The position numbers and the translations under genes were made by a program. Shown piece by piece: positions 1 through 12,052 of a stretch of DNA of 64,000 bases. Under the pieces are notes generated by a model. That model saw only the letters and a list, made by a program, of their open reading frames with translations, did no database searches and was not told the origin of the DNA. Within the stretch, counting starts at the first letter, position 1; every line of letters starts with the position of its first letter. The stretch comes from Lasiodiplodia sp. COLG20 (taxonomy: Eukaryota; Ascomycota; Dothideomycetes; Botryosphaeriales; Botryosphaeriaceae): the NCBI GenBank assembly GCA_009801085.1, contig VNWV01000004.1:2976001-3040000 (forward strand). Reading direction: 5' to 3'.

Positions 1-97
1 CATGCGGCACATCTCGCCCACCTCGATGGTGGAGCCTGTACCTGCTGAAAGCCGCAACAAAGCGCTTTTCCAGCTGCAGGCGGCCATGGAGGGGTAG
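1..97 (+). CDS. Possible 3' end of a gene cut by the window edge
   Basis: A reading frame is open from base 2 to a TAG at 95-97. It would encode about 31 residues, ending in a helix-like run (SRNKALFQLQAAMEG). The composition looks protein-like and G/C is preferred at third positions, so this may be the last part of an exon whose body lies left of the window. No domain can be recognised from so short a piece and chance is not excluded. The left-hand flanking sequence would settle it. Confidence 0.3.
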   Translation, partial: MRHISPTSMVEPVPAESRNKALFQLQAAMEG

Positions 98-2012
98 ATC
101 GACGCTGTCAATGTTTCTCGTCATACCCCTTGTGGTAGTTGTCAGGGGCGGCAACTTTGACAACAATAGCGAACTGTTCGCTGCGCGGACCCGTGCCTCT
201 ACTGTACCCACCCTACAGAGCACAAAGGCGCTTCGGGACATAGCCGCGTGCAGGCGCTACGCTACGCGCTCGGAATCGCATGTAGAGACTCGGATAGCTT
301 CAGAAAGGGCCATCTGCGGTATAGCCAACGCTGATTCTGACCGGTATGCCGGTATCTGTTACACATACTCGACGCAAAGGTCAACGAACAAAAGAGCAGG
401 AGATGAACACACGTCGATCATAACAGTTATCTTTTAACCCTCGTTTTATTACGCTTGTCGTATACAATGGGCGCATGGTGTTTGCAATACGAATTTCCGC
501 TCGCGTTAATACATGTTCTCGGACAGACCGACCGACCAAAGATAGCAACAATTGGGGATCACGAAGACCTGCGTCGCAAACACCACCACCACAACATCAC
601 CATCGGCCGTTCTCAATTTTCCCGCAAGCCACCCTTGCACAGATATCGCACATTGCCATTACCGTTGTGCATGCCTAATGACGCGCTTCTCGCATCCGCA
701 CAACACAATACTCGCGCACGAGATTACGATCGGCTCGCTGTATAAAACATAGCGACAGAATAATGACGTGTATGGATACAGCCGCATTTCGTCATCTCGT
801 GCAAGTTGCCTACTTTGCCCATCTATTTTTGGTCGCTTAATTCCTGCCCCCCTTCTCCACGTCTGTGCGCGGTACATGCTGCGTGTGTGGCTCTCCTTAG
901 TGTTGAGGGAGGGGGGTTACTGCGGCGGCAGAGGAGCGGAGCATCCTCCCCCAGCCCAGGCAGAAGAAGCAACAGCAAGCGGGCCGGCAGATTTCGGCTG
1001 AGGCATGACCGGTCAGGTCACAGGGGCACGGGACGGCTCGGCCCCAAGCAGACATTGTTTCAACGGTCGATGAAAGGAAGGTGATGTGGCTACTACAGCA
1101 GCGTCGAGCGGGCTAGATCTCGAACTATTTGCAAGATAGGCTCGCTCAATAGAACCCACATTTGACACGGAGGGGCATTGAAAGTCGCGATGCAGCTGTC
1201 ACTGTTCTGCGTAGAGCCAGTTTAGCCAAGTAGAAGTCATTGTAATGTTGCATTTTCATCTCGATTCCTCGATTGGAATAAGGTTAGGAAGTATCGACAA
1301 GGTACATGTACACTGGACACGAGCGAGATACCTCCGGCATGAACTACAAAAAGCTTCGGCCACGACAAAGAGCGAGACAGAAGAGCAGTGAGCGTCAGGC
1401 ACACGACAGCGCGCATAGCAAAACCGATTCGATCTCGTATATGAAAGCCGACCCGCCCGCGACGGGGAAACGCTTGCGAGTCAATACTTGCGCATCCCAC
1501 TATCGCATCCTTTTCCCCACCCCCTCCTCCCCAAAGCGGCTCGCGCGAGTAGGAGCAACTCTCACCTCATCCATCATGATGACGCTGTCGATGGGCGCCA
1601 AAGGCATGAACATCGTCGTTTCACATTAATCTGAACCTGCGACCTCTCGCTACTTTTTACCCATGTGGAGGCCGGGCAGGTACACACGGCGTATCGCGAC
1701 GACGGTCCACACCTGCCGTTGTATCGATGAGTCACTAGAAATGCAGTGTGCGATGTCTTTCTCCCATCAATTGCCGCCTGCATCGTCTGGCCGCGCTCGT
1801 CGATGGTGTTTCGCATATATATCGATCGAGGTGGGGGCTGTTGTGTTTCTTTGCATGGAGGAGTGCGCGCGTGAGCAACTCTCACACACATACAGCGGCG
1901 CTTCGACGTATTGGCGGCTCTCGAGGTTAGCTTATTAGCGGCGGGCCGGAGAAGCCTGCAGAAAAGAGCAGGTGTGGGCGAGTAAGGAAGAAGAAAAAAC
2001 AGAGACGCCGCT

Positions 2013-2039
2013 CGCCGCCGCCGCCGCCGCCGCCGCCGC
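2013..2039. repeat. GCC trinucleotide microsatellite
   Basis: About nine uninterrupted GCC units. The tract reads as poly-Ala or poly-Arg in chance frames on either strand, which explains several spurious open frames around it. Confidence 0.9.
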
Positions 2040-2259
2040 TGGCGGGCCAAGCATTGTCGGCAAAAGGACAAGCAGCAAGATTGCAACGCCGCGGCGAAAT
2101 AATAAAAGCCGAGTCGTTGGAAATGAAGAGCGCGTGAGCAGAGTTTCTCTTGCGGCGCTTGTTCTTTCCCTTTTTTTTTTCCTTTTCGTCAGGCCGTTGT
2201 ATGCACACGCACGTATCTGATCTCGCATGACTGGTCTCGCGACTGGGTGGGTGGCCGGG

Positions 2260-2274
2260 GTGTGTGTGTGTGTG
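2260..2274. repeat. GT dinucleotide microsatellite
   Basis: Seven GT units inside G-rich non-coding DNA. Confidence 0.85.
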
Positions 2275-3129
2275 ATGGAGGGGGGAGTAAGGGAGGGGGA
2301 GCGGAGCTGCGCGTGCGCCGCCGCCGCTATGCAGGGCGAAGCGTGGGCCGTCACATCGATTTCTCGCGTGTGCCTGGCAGGGCAGAGAAGGCGCACGCAC
2401 CCCCCTCCAGCTCCCATCCATCCCCCGGCACGGCACGGCACGGCATTTGGGCCCGCCTCGCCTTTCCCTCAATCAGATTATTTCCTCCGGGCCGTGGCGA
2501 CGGGCATATGCAGGAACGAACCCAAGAGTCGGAAAAATAAAAACCGGATCATGCCAGATACGGACGAGAGGAAAACTATTGATGATCTCCGTATTCGATT
2601 GTGTTGGTCAGCTCCCCCGGCTGCTTCGGGAGATGCGCCGCAGCGACCAAGCGACGCCACCTCTGTTGGAGGCCTGAGCTCCGGATCCAGGCACACCCCA
2701 AGGCGCTATAGCAGCGGGCAGGTAAGGATTTGGCAGCGTTCAAACGGGAAGTGAGTTTCTATTTACAGGTCCTTCGCCCCTCTTTCTCGGCCGCTTTGAG
2801 ATTCCACGGCCACTGTTTTGGTCGACGGCCCGTCCTGATTTGACTATTTGCACCGAAACTCTACAATAACGCCGCATCCCTCTTGTGCTCGGGGAAACCC
2901 AGTTTAAAGATGAAGACGCGTCGTCGTAAAGCAATGAAATGTGTAATAGGAGCACTGCACAGCACCGACCGATCGAATTACCCGTCAATCGGTACTCTCT
3001 GCTCAGCACCGTGACTCGGAGCCACCGGAGACGAGAGGGCAGCGGGATAGGGGAAAAGGGAGCAGAGATGCGCGGAGGGCCGGAAGTGCCCTTGCTCCAG
3101 CATTCGTAATCTCTCTCCTGGTTGTCATC

Positions 3130-4687
3130 TCAAACCTCGAATTCGCTGAGCCAGTGCTTGACCACCAGCTTGCCCTCGTCGAACGAGGGTTTGTTCAGCT
3201 TACGCACGATGATGGCAGCGTGGCTGTGCGAAAAAGCAAAAGGATCAGTACTCAGCTGACCATGGTGAACAAGGTTACGACTTACCTGTGTCTATGCTTG
3301 TGAATGTAAACCGGATATTTCCTGAAGCCCACGTCATCCAAGGCCTGTATCATGGCAAACTGGGCTGGTGTCAATGCCAGTGTTGGGAATTCCAATTTCC
3401 TGTTGTCAGGGTGATGGGGTGCCTCGTCTTCGGCTTCGCCCGACTCTTCCAGTACGAGCTTCTCGCCGGGGTCTGATTTGGTGCGTACAGCTTTGGGTGC
3501 GTTGGGCTTGGAGTTTGCTGGCGTGGCGATCTCCTCGCTACCGGACGGCAAGTACTCCTGATTATGATTGATGCCTTCGAAGATTTCCTCGGCTTCACGG
3601 CGCACCTCATTCACGAGCAAAGGAATGCTGTAGGCGCTGGTGTTTATGCCAGATTTCCCCTCAGCGTGGAGGCGGATGCGGCGGCTGCTTCTGACCGACT
3701 GTATACCGGAGTTTATGATGAAAAGCACCATGGCAATTGGAATGAAAACGACGAGAAAGAGCATCAGGGGTAGGTTGCTGAGCATGGAGCAACTCTTGCC
3801 AGCCAATCGCTTGTAGAAGGTGGGCAGAGCGTCTTCCTGCTCTTGCTTGGGCTGAACGGGGTTGTCGGGATCGAGGATAACATCCTCGTATCCCTTCAAA
3901 TAATTGATCTTCACAGCGTCTGGGTCGGTGAAAGGATCGATGCGAGAGATTCCAGCGGTGTAGTAGACGACAGAGCGGTCGTTGACGATGTTGCAGTACA
4001 AGGACCTGTGCTTGAACTTGGCAAGCCCCTTGATGAAGACACTCTCGGGGTCAGCCAAATTGGCAAGCAGCGGGCGGCCGGTGTTGCGGAAGGAATCAAT
4101 GGTGAACAGCTGCCTGCCAGAGGCGGACAGCATCCTGGCGCCGAGAACATTCCACAGGTGGTTCCAGACGCCAAGGAGAGGGGTGCGTACGCCCAGGTGC
4201 GGCGTGGCAAAGGTGGTGAAGTTCTGCTTGCATGTAAGCCATGGCTTCCACAGCATATGGGTGTACACGCACGACAGGCTCAATCTTATCAAACCATCCC
4301 TTGTAGTACATCAGCCCGATGGCGTATCTCGAGATAAGGCCGCCGAGAGAGTACCCAATGATACTGATCTTGCGGATCGTCTGGCCGTTGCGGGCCAGCC
4401 GCTCCAGCTCATCCTCGATCTCCTGAGTAATGCGCTCCCCCCCAAGCTCGATACCATCGTAGGTTTGAGAGCCAGCATTGCGGGCAACTACGAGGATGTG
4501 CAGCTCGTCCTCCGAGTAAGCCTCACGGAGGGAAGACGTGAGATAGGAGAGATGATTGGGGTTACCCCAGAGCCTGCAATGGGCGAGTCAGCCCGGAAAG
4601 GCGGAAAACAGACGTCTTCTTATCTTACCCATGCACGAGGACGCATAGGTGGTTGGCCGCGGCGCGGGAGGGCGCGGACTCGCCCAT
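3130..4687 (-). CDS. DUF676 alpha/beta-hydrolase lipase (Lpl1/Rog1-like), membrane-anchored
   Basis: Four exons read on the minus strand: 4687-4629, 4573-4273, 4223-3286 and 3223-3130, giving 463 residues; the introns are 55, 49 and 62 nt and keep phase. The protein starts MGESAPSR and reaches the oxyanion-type HG-LWGN segment near residue 20. The nucleophile elbow GYSLGG puts the Ser at about 95. The conserved NDR segment puts a likely catalytic Asp near 202. The last exon supplies the His-containing HSHAAIIVR, so all three triad positions are visible. A single hydrophobic stretch at about 268-293 predicts membrane or lipid-droplet anchoring. Yeast relatives (Lpl1, Rog1) hydrolyse phospholipid or monoacylglycerol at lipid droplets; substrate here is inferred from family only. 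It is divergent from rex3 with 673 bp between the start codons. Confidence 0.9.
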
Positions 4688-5360
4688 GCCGCTTTTGTAG
4701 GCCGTAACGATGCTGGTGTCGATACTGGAGAGAGCGAACGGGAACATTAACGAGCGCAATCGGGCGCTCGTGGGTGGTGACTTTATTATCAAAAATGCGT
4801 GGTGATCGACTGCGACTGCTGCAAGCAGGAGTAGCGTGCAGCGGGCTTATCGCCAAATATCTAGTCGTCACAGCAGACGCACCTGCCACCCGCTGGCGCC
4901 GACGACAGGGATCAGCTGCGCGCGCAGGGGTGCGCACGAGAGCCGCCAACGACACGCCCACACCACTGTGGCTTCTTGGGCTTTCTTTCAACCTCTATCG
5001 GCCACGCGCAGGCCATCAGCGCGCTCCCGTGAGGCGACAGAGGCCACCTGCCCCGGAAGCGAGGCATGCGTGTCTAAGCCAACGCAACACCAAGCACCCC
5101 CTCGCCAATCTGCCTTTTCGCGCGTGCCTTATCAACGACGCGCCTCCACGGCCCCTTCTTACCACCTTGACCTTGCAGCCAGCTCCGCGCAACCCCAAAT
5201 CCAGCGATAGCCGGCGTCGTTGACCGTCGCAAGGTCCGCCTTTTCGGGTAGGTTGGTGCCTAAACTCCACCGCGCTTCCCCACACCCCCGTCTCACCTTA
5301 TCTCAGTCCCTAATTCCTGCAGCCTGTTGTCCCGTGATCAACCTCACCGAACACGTCACC
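4688..5360. promoter_or_regulatory. Divergent promoter region of the lipase and rex3 genes
   Basis: This 673-bp stretch separates the two start codons. The rex3 frame stays open upstream of its ATG to about 5220 without any ATG, so that part is most simply 5' leader. CT-rich runs precede the rex3 start and the context GTCACC before ATG is favourable. No strong TATA box was seen. Confidence 0.6.
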
Positions 5361-7307
5361 ATGTTCTCCAGCAAAGGCCTCTTCAAGCACATCGTCTGCC
5401 CCAACGGTGCTGCTTGCCGCATGCCCAATTGCATTTTCGGACATGACTTTCCCGGCACCACAAACGAGTCGCGTCAGCCTGCGCCCGCTCACGTAGGACA
5501 CGAGCAGAAACGCCGCAAGCTAGAAGATGGCACCAAAGCCTCTCCACCCATTCCCGCCGAGACGGAGAAGAAGGCCTTCACTGGAGGTTTGGTTCCGGCT
5601 AAAACTGCTGCCAGCGGTAAGAATGCTTCTGCCAAAAGCCAACCTCGCAGCACCATCGCCAGTCCAGCAAGTCAATTGCAATCTGCCAAACGCCCTGTGT
5701 CACCCCCTCTAAGGTCTGCCTTGGTAGGACAGAAAGCGAAGCCCGGAACTACAGCGAGCAAGACCGTCTCGTCTGCAGCAAAGAAGCCTCAGGAGGTAAA
5801 AGAGACTTTGAACCCACGCCGTGTGGCCAAAGAACCCGAGAAGTGGGGCATTCGTATGGCTCTTCTTGAGAAGCTTCATGAGATGATGGTACCTCTGAAT
5901 AAGCAAGCTGGCGAGAGCTCTGATCTCGAACTCAAGGCCTTGCATCTGGACGACAATGCACTAATCAAAGCAGCTCTGGACGAGGAAGAAGAGCTCGCTC
6001 TAACTCAAGGCAAGGTCTACAAGAACGTGATCAAGCTCCGCATCCTGGCATACAAGAAGATGAACATCGAAGCCTGGAAGCAACACCGCCTTGCAGCGAC
6101 GAAAGGCGCCGCTCCCAAAAAGGAGGAGCCCAAGGTCATTGACACAGGTCTCACTCCAGAGCAGGAGACTATGTTCCTCCAACGTCTCGTTGCTAACCAG
6201 GTAGGTCTCGACAAGCACGGCTATGTCATTGCTGTCCCCACGGATGCAGACATCGACCAAGCTAGGCGTGGTGTCGAGATGAGTGCAAACTACGAAGTAT
6301 GCGACCGCTGCAGGACCCGCTTCCAAGTATTTCCCGAGCGTCGTGTTGAAGACGGTGCCCTCACCACGGGTAGTCATTGCACATTCCATTGGGGCAAGCC
6401 TTTCCGCCCCCAGTACAAGAGGACTGAGGCAATCACTGGCCGAGCAGACATGCGCTACGCCTGCTGTCAAGAAATCACAGGTTCACCGGGTTGTTCGACT
6501 TTGGATACCCATGTCTTCAAGATATCCGAGACCAAGCGACTGGCACTTGTCTTGCCTTTCATTTCTACGCCGCCCAATCCTAATCCGATCAAAGGTAGAG
6601 CGGTATGCTTCGATTGCGAAATGGGCTACACTGTCTACGGCATGGAACTTATCCGTCTTACGGCAACATCATGGCCTGACGGAGAGCCTCTGATCGATGT
6701 TCTCGTTCGCCCTCTCGGGACGGTTCTTGATTTGAATACTAGATTTTCTGGCGTTACCCCTGATCAATTCTTCAACGCTCAGCCGTACGATCCAGCTGAC
6801 CCTTCCTCCGCCAACCCCAGGGCAGTTGATGGCGAGAAGCAGCCAGCACTTCGGATAGTTTCGAGCCCGGCCGAGGCTCGCTCGCTTCTTCTTTCATTCA
6901 TCGCGCCCGAGACACCGGTGCTTGGCCATGCGTTGGAGAACGACTTGAACTCGATCCGTCTAGTACACCCCACCATCGTCGATACCGTCCTGCTTTACCC
7001 AATCAGAGGAGGCCTGCCGGCACGTCCGGCCCTTAAGGGGCTGGTCAAGGGATTGCTTGGGAAGGACATTCAGACGGCTGGCGCGGCCGGTCACGACAGT
7101 TTGGAGGACTCACGGGCGACTGGGGAGCTCGTCCGGGTCAAGGTTGAGAGGGAATGGCGGCAGTTGAAGAACTCAGGCTGGACAGTGAGAGATGATGGCT
7201 TCTACCCTCCATTTCCCAAAGAAGGCCAGGGTCCGGCTACATTGGTGCCGACCAATCCGGCGCCGATGAACAAATCTAAGAAGAGGAGGGGCTCAGAGAC
7301 TGAATAA
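5361..7307 (+). CDS. rex3: RNA exonuclease 3, DEDDh family
   Basis: Intronless frame of 648 residues. The start is the ATG at 5361, the first in-frame ATG, followed by MFSSKGLFKHIVCP. A CCCH zinc finger lies at C13, C19, C24 and H28. A long basic, low-complexity Ser/Lys/Pro linker follows to about residue 200. The C-terminal exonuclease domain begins around 412: Exo I is CFDCEMGYT (D418, E420), Exo II lies in HALENDLNS and Exo III in HDSLEDSRATG, so the four acidic residues and the His are all present. Rex3-type enzymes trim 3' ends of structured RNAs such as RNase MRP RNA and snRNA/rRNA precursors. Length and architecture match fungal Rex3 rather than the shorter Rex4. An AATAAA motif at 7303-7308 overlaps the TAA stop, a plausible poly(A) signal. 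Confidence 0.92.
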   Translation: MFSSKGLFKHIVCPNGAACRMPNCIFGHDFPGTTNESRQPAPAHVGHEQKRRKLEDGTKASPPIPAETEKKAFTGGLVPAKTAASGKNASAKSQPRSTIASPASQLQSAKRPVSPPLRSALVGQKAKPGTTASKTVSSAAKKPQEVKETLNPRRVAKEPEKWGIRMALLEKLHEMMVPLNKQAGESSDLELKALHLDDNALIKAALDEEEELALTQGKVYKNVIKLRILAYKKMNIEAWKQHRLAATKGAAPKKEEPKVIDTGLTPEQETMFLQRLVANQVGLDKHGYVIAVPTDADIDQARRGVEMSANYEVCDRCRTRFQVFPERRVEDGALTTGSHCTFHWGKPFRPQYKRTEAITGRADMRYACCQEITGSPGCSTLDTHVFKISETKRLALVLPFISTPPNPNPIKGRAVCFDCEMGYTVYGMELIRLTATSWPDGEPLIDVLVRPLGTVLDLNTRFSGVTPDQFFNAQPYDPADPSSANPRAVDGEKQPALRIVSSPAEARSLLLSFIAPETPVLGHALENDLNSIRLVHPTIVDTVLLYPIRGGLPARPALKGLVKGLLGKDIQTAGAAGHDSLEDSRATGELVRVKVEREWRQLKNSGWTVRDDGFYPPFPKEGQGPATLVPTNPAPMNKSKKRRGSETE

Positions 7308-8172
7308 AGACTGAGACGGAGGGAGACTAAACAGTCCCTTGCTTGGCACCCTAGTGGGGTTCCGTTCGGCTCAGCGCAGGGCGTCGCGGAGGGGATCCGC
7401 ATCTAAATCTTGGATATTTGCCCGGCATGCATTTTGTTATTCTCGGATGCGGTCATCATCCTCGGATAAGGGTTGGACATAATTGGGCTAAAACAGCATT
7501 CAAAGGTACGATGCGGGAAGGGTTTCAGGATTTCTTTGCAGGTTTCCAGGATCGGACGACACGGACGAGACAGCATGGGATGCAGATTGCAATTTCGTCA
7601 AAAACTGGGAATGAGTGAGATTGCGCTTCTCCCCGGATTCTTGCGAGCTTCTCTTGGCCATGGAAGCAGGGCTGGACTCTAATCCCGGAGCAGATCCCGT
7701 ACAGCACGTGACTGTTGCGACGCCTCGACGTCATTCTCCAAGCTTGAAGGTAGAGGCCCGACCAACGTCACACGGAGCCGGCAAGGCAGGAAGAGAACCC
7801 AAGCGTTTCACACCGGCCTTGCAGTAGACAAGCCTGCTGTGCCGCGCTGCATTTTGGCTGCCCGCGCCCATCATTGGCGGCTCTCCCGTGTTGCGAGCAG
7901 TAATCTTACAAGGAACCGCCCAGGCTGAATCCAGATTTTTTTTCGTGACGCGTTTGTGAGTGATGTATGCAGGAGCCGTGTGCCGCATTGCCCCGCGCGG
8001 GGTGACGTAGGGGATGCCAGTTCGTGGGTTGCGCCTTACTGTCCCTAAAATGCCTTCAGTTGCCTGCTCTTCTTTCCCTTCCCGCAACTCAATCCCAGCC
8101 CAGACCTCTCTGCGATCAGCACAAAGGACCCGCGACATCCCAGGAAACTCTCGATATACGCAGCGACGCAAC
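7308..8172. other. Intergenic DNA, rex3 3' side and promoter of the next gene
   Basis: No recognisable coding sequence. The last 150 bp before the ATG at 8173 are C/T-rich, typical of a fungal leader. I saw no clear TATA box and no RNA gene. Confidence 0.6.
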
Positions 8173-9988
8173 ATGGAGACTATCAGCAATATCGCAAGCA
8201 GCGCCAGCAAGCTCATCTATGGAGACCCAAAGGCAGAGTCGGGTCAAGAGCCCATCTCGGGTCAGTCGGGACGGGGAACGATAGATTCGCCGTTCGACAG
8301 CGGCAACCTTGAGGGTAAGGCTGCCGATCGTTTTTTGTGTTGTCCTTTCACGTCGCGTCTCACCCCACCTCACGGATCCTTCTTGCGTCGATGGCTGTCA
8401 GCTGGCCTGGCGGGGCAGCCTTCCGCAGGCAGCACCAGTGCGGCGTCTTGGGCCAACCGTTTTTCTTTGTTCGGTCTCGATGATGGCATTTAAAACACGG
8501 TCTTCTTCCTACCCCGCCTCGTGTTGAGCAAGGGAACACTGCTTTCTATCTCGATATCGTTTTCTCCGTTGACTCGAAGGAGCGCAGTTTCTCAAGCCTA
8601 CATTCAGTACTGACATCTGAGCGTGCACTTCAGGCGTCCCCGACATGTCTGGAAAATCTGCTTCGGAGCTGCGTAAGTCCCAGAGCTCCCCTCACCACCA
8701 ATATCGGCGGCAAGAACGCAATTGCTCGCTCTACGAAACAACAATCGACGACACGCTCCATCCTATACACCCGTGCTGACACATAATTGTGCTGGAATAT
8801 ACAGACAGCGGCACCAGCCACCTCACCGCAAACCCCGCATCCAACCCGGTTGGCGCAGAGGAGGGTTTACCCGACCGCACCAAGAACTTCAGCGAGAGCA
8901 GCACTGGTATGGACAGTCACATTTCTTTTGAAAGCACCCTTTACAAACCGCGGCAATCCTTTGTTTTGTTTGTTCCGTAATAGAACATTCGCGCCGCTAA
9001 CACCGAGCCCAAAGCCCCCGATACCACCACCACCACATCCTCGACTTCCGACCCCCTGAGCAGCGGCACTTCCAACCCTCTCAGCAGCGGGACCTCCACC
9101 ACCGCCAACCCGCTCGGCAGCAGCACTAGTGACTCCTACACCACCCCCTCAACCACGACCACCATGGGCGCCAACACCACCGGCACCTCCGCGGCCGAAG
9201 GCGGCGCCATCCGCCCCGAACACACGACGCCAGGCACGGGCGTGACTTCTCTCCACTCCAACGACCCGCACGGCCAGGACGTGCGCCCGACCGAGTCGTC
9301 CGCCACGTCGACCGAGCCCAAAGCCGGCGCCTTCGGCACGGCCGAGCCCAGCGTCAGCGCGGACCCGGCGAGCGGCGCGCACACGACGCAGAAGCAGCAG
9401 GGCGGCGACAGGCCGGCGGAGGCGCCGTCGTCGAGCGAGGAGCTGGAGGGCGTGCGGGGCAAGAAGGAGGAAGGGGAGGAGGCGCTGCTGAAGAAGCGGG
9501 ATCCGGACGATCATTCGGGGGAGCCGTTGAAGATGCATGATGAGAAGGGTTCTTCTTCTTCTTCTTCAGGGGCGGCTGGTAGTGGTGTGGGGGAGGAAGG
9601 GGGCGAGGATAAGGAGGCGAAGGGGACGGGCGAGAAGGTGGTGAGGCAGTCTGGGTTCAAGGCGGATGGGGGCGATTTCGATGCGAGTTTGCCGGGTGCG
9701 GGGCAGGAGGCTGATCGTGAGTTTGACCCTTTCTCTCTTTTCTGTTTTCTTCTGGCCGTCATCCCCTGTGGCGACGAGAGGAATGACTTGATTGGCTGAC
9801 CTTTGTGCGATCTCACAGGACTGCTCGAGGAGAAGGGTGTGAACAAGTCGAGCGGGTCGGACGCCAAGGACGATACGTCTCCCGTGCGTCATGACGACGA
9901 GAGCAGCGGTGGTAAGAGCAAGGTCAGCGTGGGCACCAAGATCAAGGAGAAGCTGCACATCGGCAGCAAGCACAAGAACGGCGAGTAA
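8173..9988 (+). CDS. Hydrophilic, low-complexity fungal protein of unknown function
   Basis: Five exons are proposed: 8173-8314, 8634-8672, 8805-8906, 9015-9716 and 9819-9988, giving 384 residues. The first three donors (GTAAGG, GTAAGT, GTATGG), the last donor (GTGAGT) and most acceptors are canonical. The fourth exon start is uncertain: the best-looking acceptor (TAG at 8981-8983) breaks phase, while AG at 9013-9014 keeps it. The protein begins METISNIASSASKLIYG, resembling a widespread uncharacterised fungal group. It continues with PISGQSG, a Ser/Thr/Gly region with imperfect SSGTSNPL-type repeats, acidic/basic segments, and ends GTKIKEKLHIGSKHKNGE. There is no signal peptide and no membrane segment; it is predicted to be largely disordered. 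Function is unknown; a stress or desiccation role is only a guess from composition. Confidence 0.75.
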
Positions 9989-12052
9989 GCTTCAGACTCG
10001 CCGACTCAGGTGATGTGGGTAGAGGGTCGTCTATGGATGGCCCTTGCACTGAAGAGGTTCGAAAGCTTCGGTTTAGCTCTCTAATATGACGTTCATGATA
10101 TATTTCTTCCCCTTAGCCTGGTCTTTTCCCAGCCTCTTGTTATTAATGGATGCTTGCACTTCACAGCCGTTTGCAGTTAGTCTGTACTATAGGCATACTT
10201 TGCGTACTCTTCGTCGCTGTTGATCGACCCCGCGAGAAGATGAATCTGTCAGTTCTGTGTCACAGTGATGAGTTGTCCGTTGCCCTTTTCGAATGCCAAG
10301 GAAAGATTTGGTGCTAAAAGAGGTACGAATGTGTATAGAAGGCACAGAGATACCGTTCCACGTCTCAACCAAAGGGAATAGACTGTAGAAATACCAACCA
10401 CAACTGATGATCATGTCCCATTCTACAGTTGCGGATGGATGTACCCTGTGGTTTGAGTGCGCTTATTACCTGGTAGGCGTCCAGCCACCCAAAGCCAAGA
10501 TGGACTGGTGGTTACGCGAACGAGTAAAAATGGCGGGATGAGAGGTTGGGGGCGTTCCCAAATGCGATGGCGCGTGTCGAGTTCGGAAGGAATTGCGGGA
10601 CGGCGGTAGCAGATAGAGTTTTGTGGGAAAGCTTAGCTGAAGGCGCTGTGCTTACTTGCATGAGACATGCAGTTTGTTGGTTGGTTTTTTTTGGAGATCA
10701 CAGATGCACGAACAAGTTACATTGTCACGCAGCTTGAGGTAGATGGTTTGACGAGACGCATGCGCACGAAAAGTATCGGGCGTGGTAGGTAGCTTTCTGC
10801 TGCAGTTGAGGGGCTGGTATGCTGTGAGGGTGCAGATGGAACTGGGACTGGAAAGCGGCGGGTGATTGGCCAAGTAGGAGGCGATCGTGACCGGCGGATG
10901 CAGAGGGAAGTTTGAGGTGAAAAAGGTATTGGTTTGCTCCCTCATTGGATCCCAATTGTATTTGGATTAAACCTTATAGTTCGTATTGCGTTTGCTCGTC
11001 CGTCAGGATAAGCTACGCAGGTGCTCTTGGCCGTGAGAGCTTATACCCTTAGGTGGACATGGTGTACTGCACTGGCGGGACGCTGGCGCAGCTGAGGGAC
11101 TTTTTGTGTGGCTGGATTTGGATCTAAGATAGACAAGGGTTGTATGCAGACTGCAGGAGAAGCCTGAAGGAGAGACGGGTGGGGCGCCGCGCGGCACATC
11201 GTGGGTGAACTGGGATGACGCAGGCCCGATTCACGAGTCAAAATGGTTGAGAAACATGCTAAAATTGGAAAGGTAGATGAGGATTAGCTGGATCGTCGGG
11301 ATGGCGGAAGCTTGAGTGGCGAGACGGGCGGCGACGGCACAGCGGGCGGGCGTATGGCGTGCAGCCGCAACGCAATTGGCTTGCGGGAGAACTTCAACAA
11401 AGGAAATGGCCGAGGGCTTGGACGGGACGGCACGGATGGATGATGGAGATGCACAAGCAGCAAACAGGCGGCTGACTCGTGCCGGCGATCCGGGGTGCGA
11501 AGCTTGTGTCACCGCGACTGTGAACTCAAGGTGCAGGATACAGAGACAGAAGGAGCGGAAGGGGCGCTGGATCCACTCCCGCCGCGCCACCCGCCCGCTC
11601 TTTCTTTCTTTCACCACAATCGCCCAGCCAACGATGCGTTCCTGGCCCTGCCCAGCCCCTCTCTCTCCCCATAACCGGTTCAACGTTCCCCACTACCCCG
11701 GTCACTACCCCACTGATGGACACCGGATGCTGGAGCCGCACGTTCATTTCGGCTCCGCCCACGCTGCACGCCATGACACTTCGGCATGCACCTCTTGTGC
11801 CAATTTCCACTAACTCACACATGCATTCCACTTGCCGTCCCACACTGTGCCAATCGATCACCACCAAGCCTGACACCCACCCCGGCTCCCGAAGTCCGCC
11901 CATCCTTCCACCATGATATTTAGCATCGACCACCGCCCCGAGCCCGCCCGCTGCCTGGATCTCTTCTTTTTGCACCCTTGCTAAAGGTGAGCGCCAGCCT
12001 TGCGAAGGAGTCATTCATTTTATGCTCCGTCATTCGTTCTGTTTACCTCGTA
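9989..12052. other. Intergenic DNA, 2.1 kb, no gene recognised
   Basis: Open frames are short and on both strands, none with family features. From about 11.6 kb the + strand becomes C-rich (CCCCAC, CACC runs) up to the glutaminase start, consistent with promoter and leader. A GATAAG-type core (candidate GATA-factor site for a nitrogen gene) was not systematically scored. Confidence 0.55.

Larger units (their letters stand above)
98..3129. other. Intergenic DNA, 3.0 kb, no gene recognised
   Basis: The open frames here are short, overlap each other on both strands and are dominated by low-complexity runs (Ala, Pro and Arg from GCC, CCG and CT tracts). None resembles a known family. The stretch holds a GCC microsatellite near 2013-2039, a GT run at 2260-2274, CGGCA repeats near 2426-2444 and several T or A runs. 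A TATAAA-like site lies near 739 with no convincing coding sequence behind it. Confidence 0.6.

Noticed and set aside
1574..2472. Several frames of 160-180 codons on the minus strand
   Set aside because: They run through GCC, CT and CA tracts, overlap in different frames and show only low-complexity Ala/Arg/Pro/Ser content.
5220..5360. N-terminal extension of rex3 from an upstream open frame
   Set aside because: There is no ATG before 5361 in this frame, and the protein start MFSSKGLFKH with its CCCH finger fits the family.
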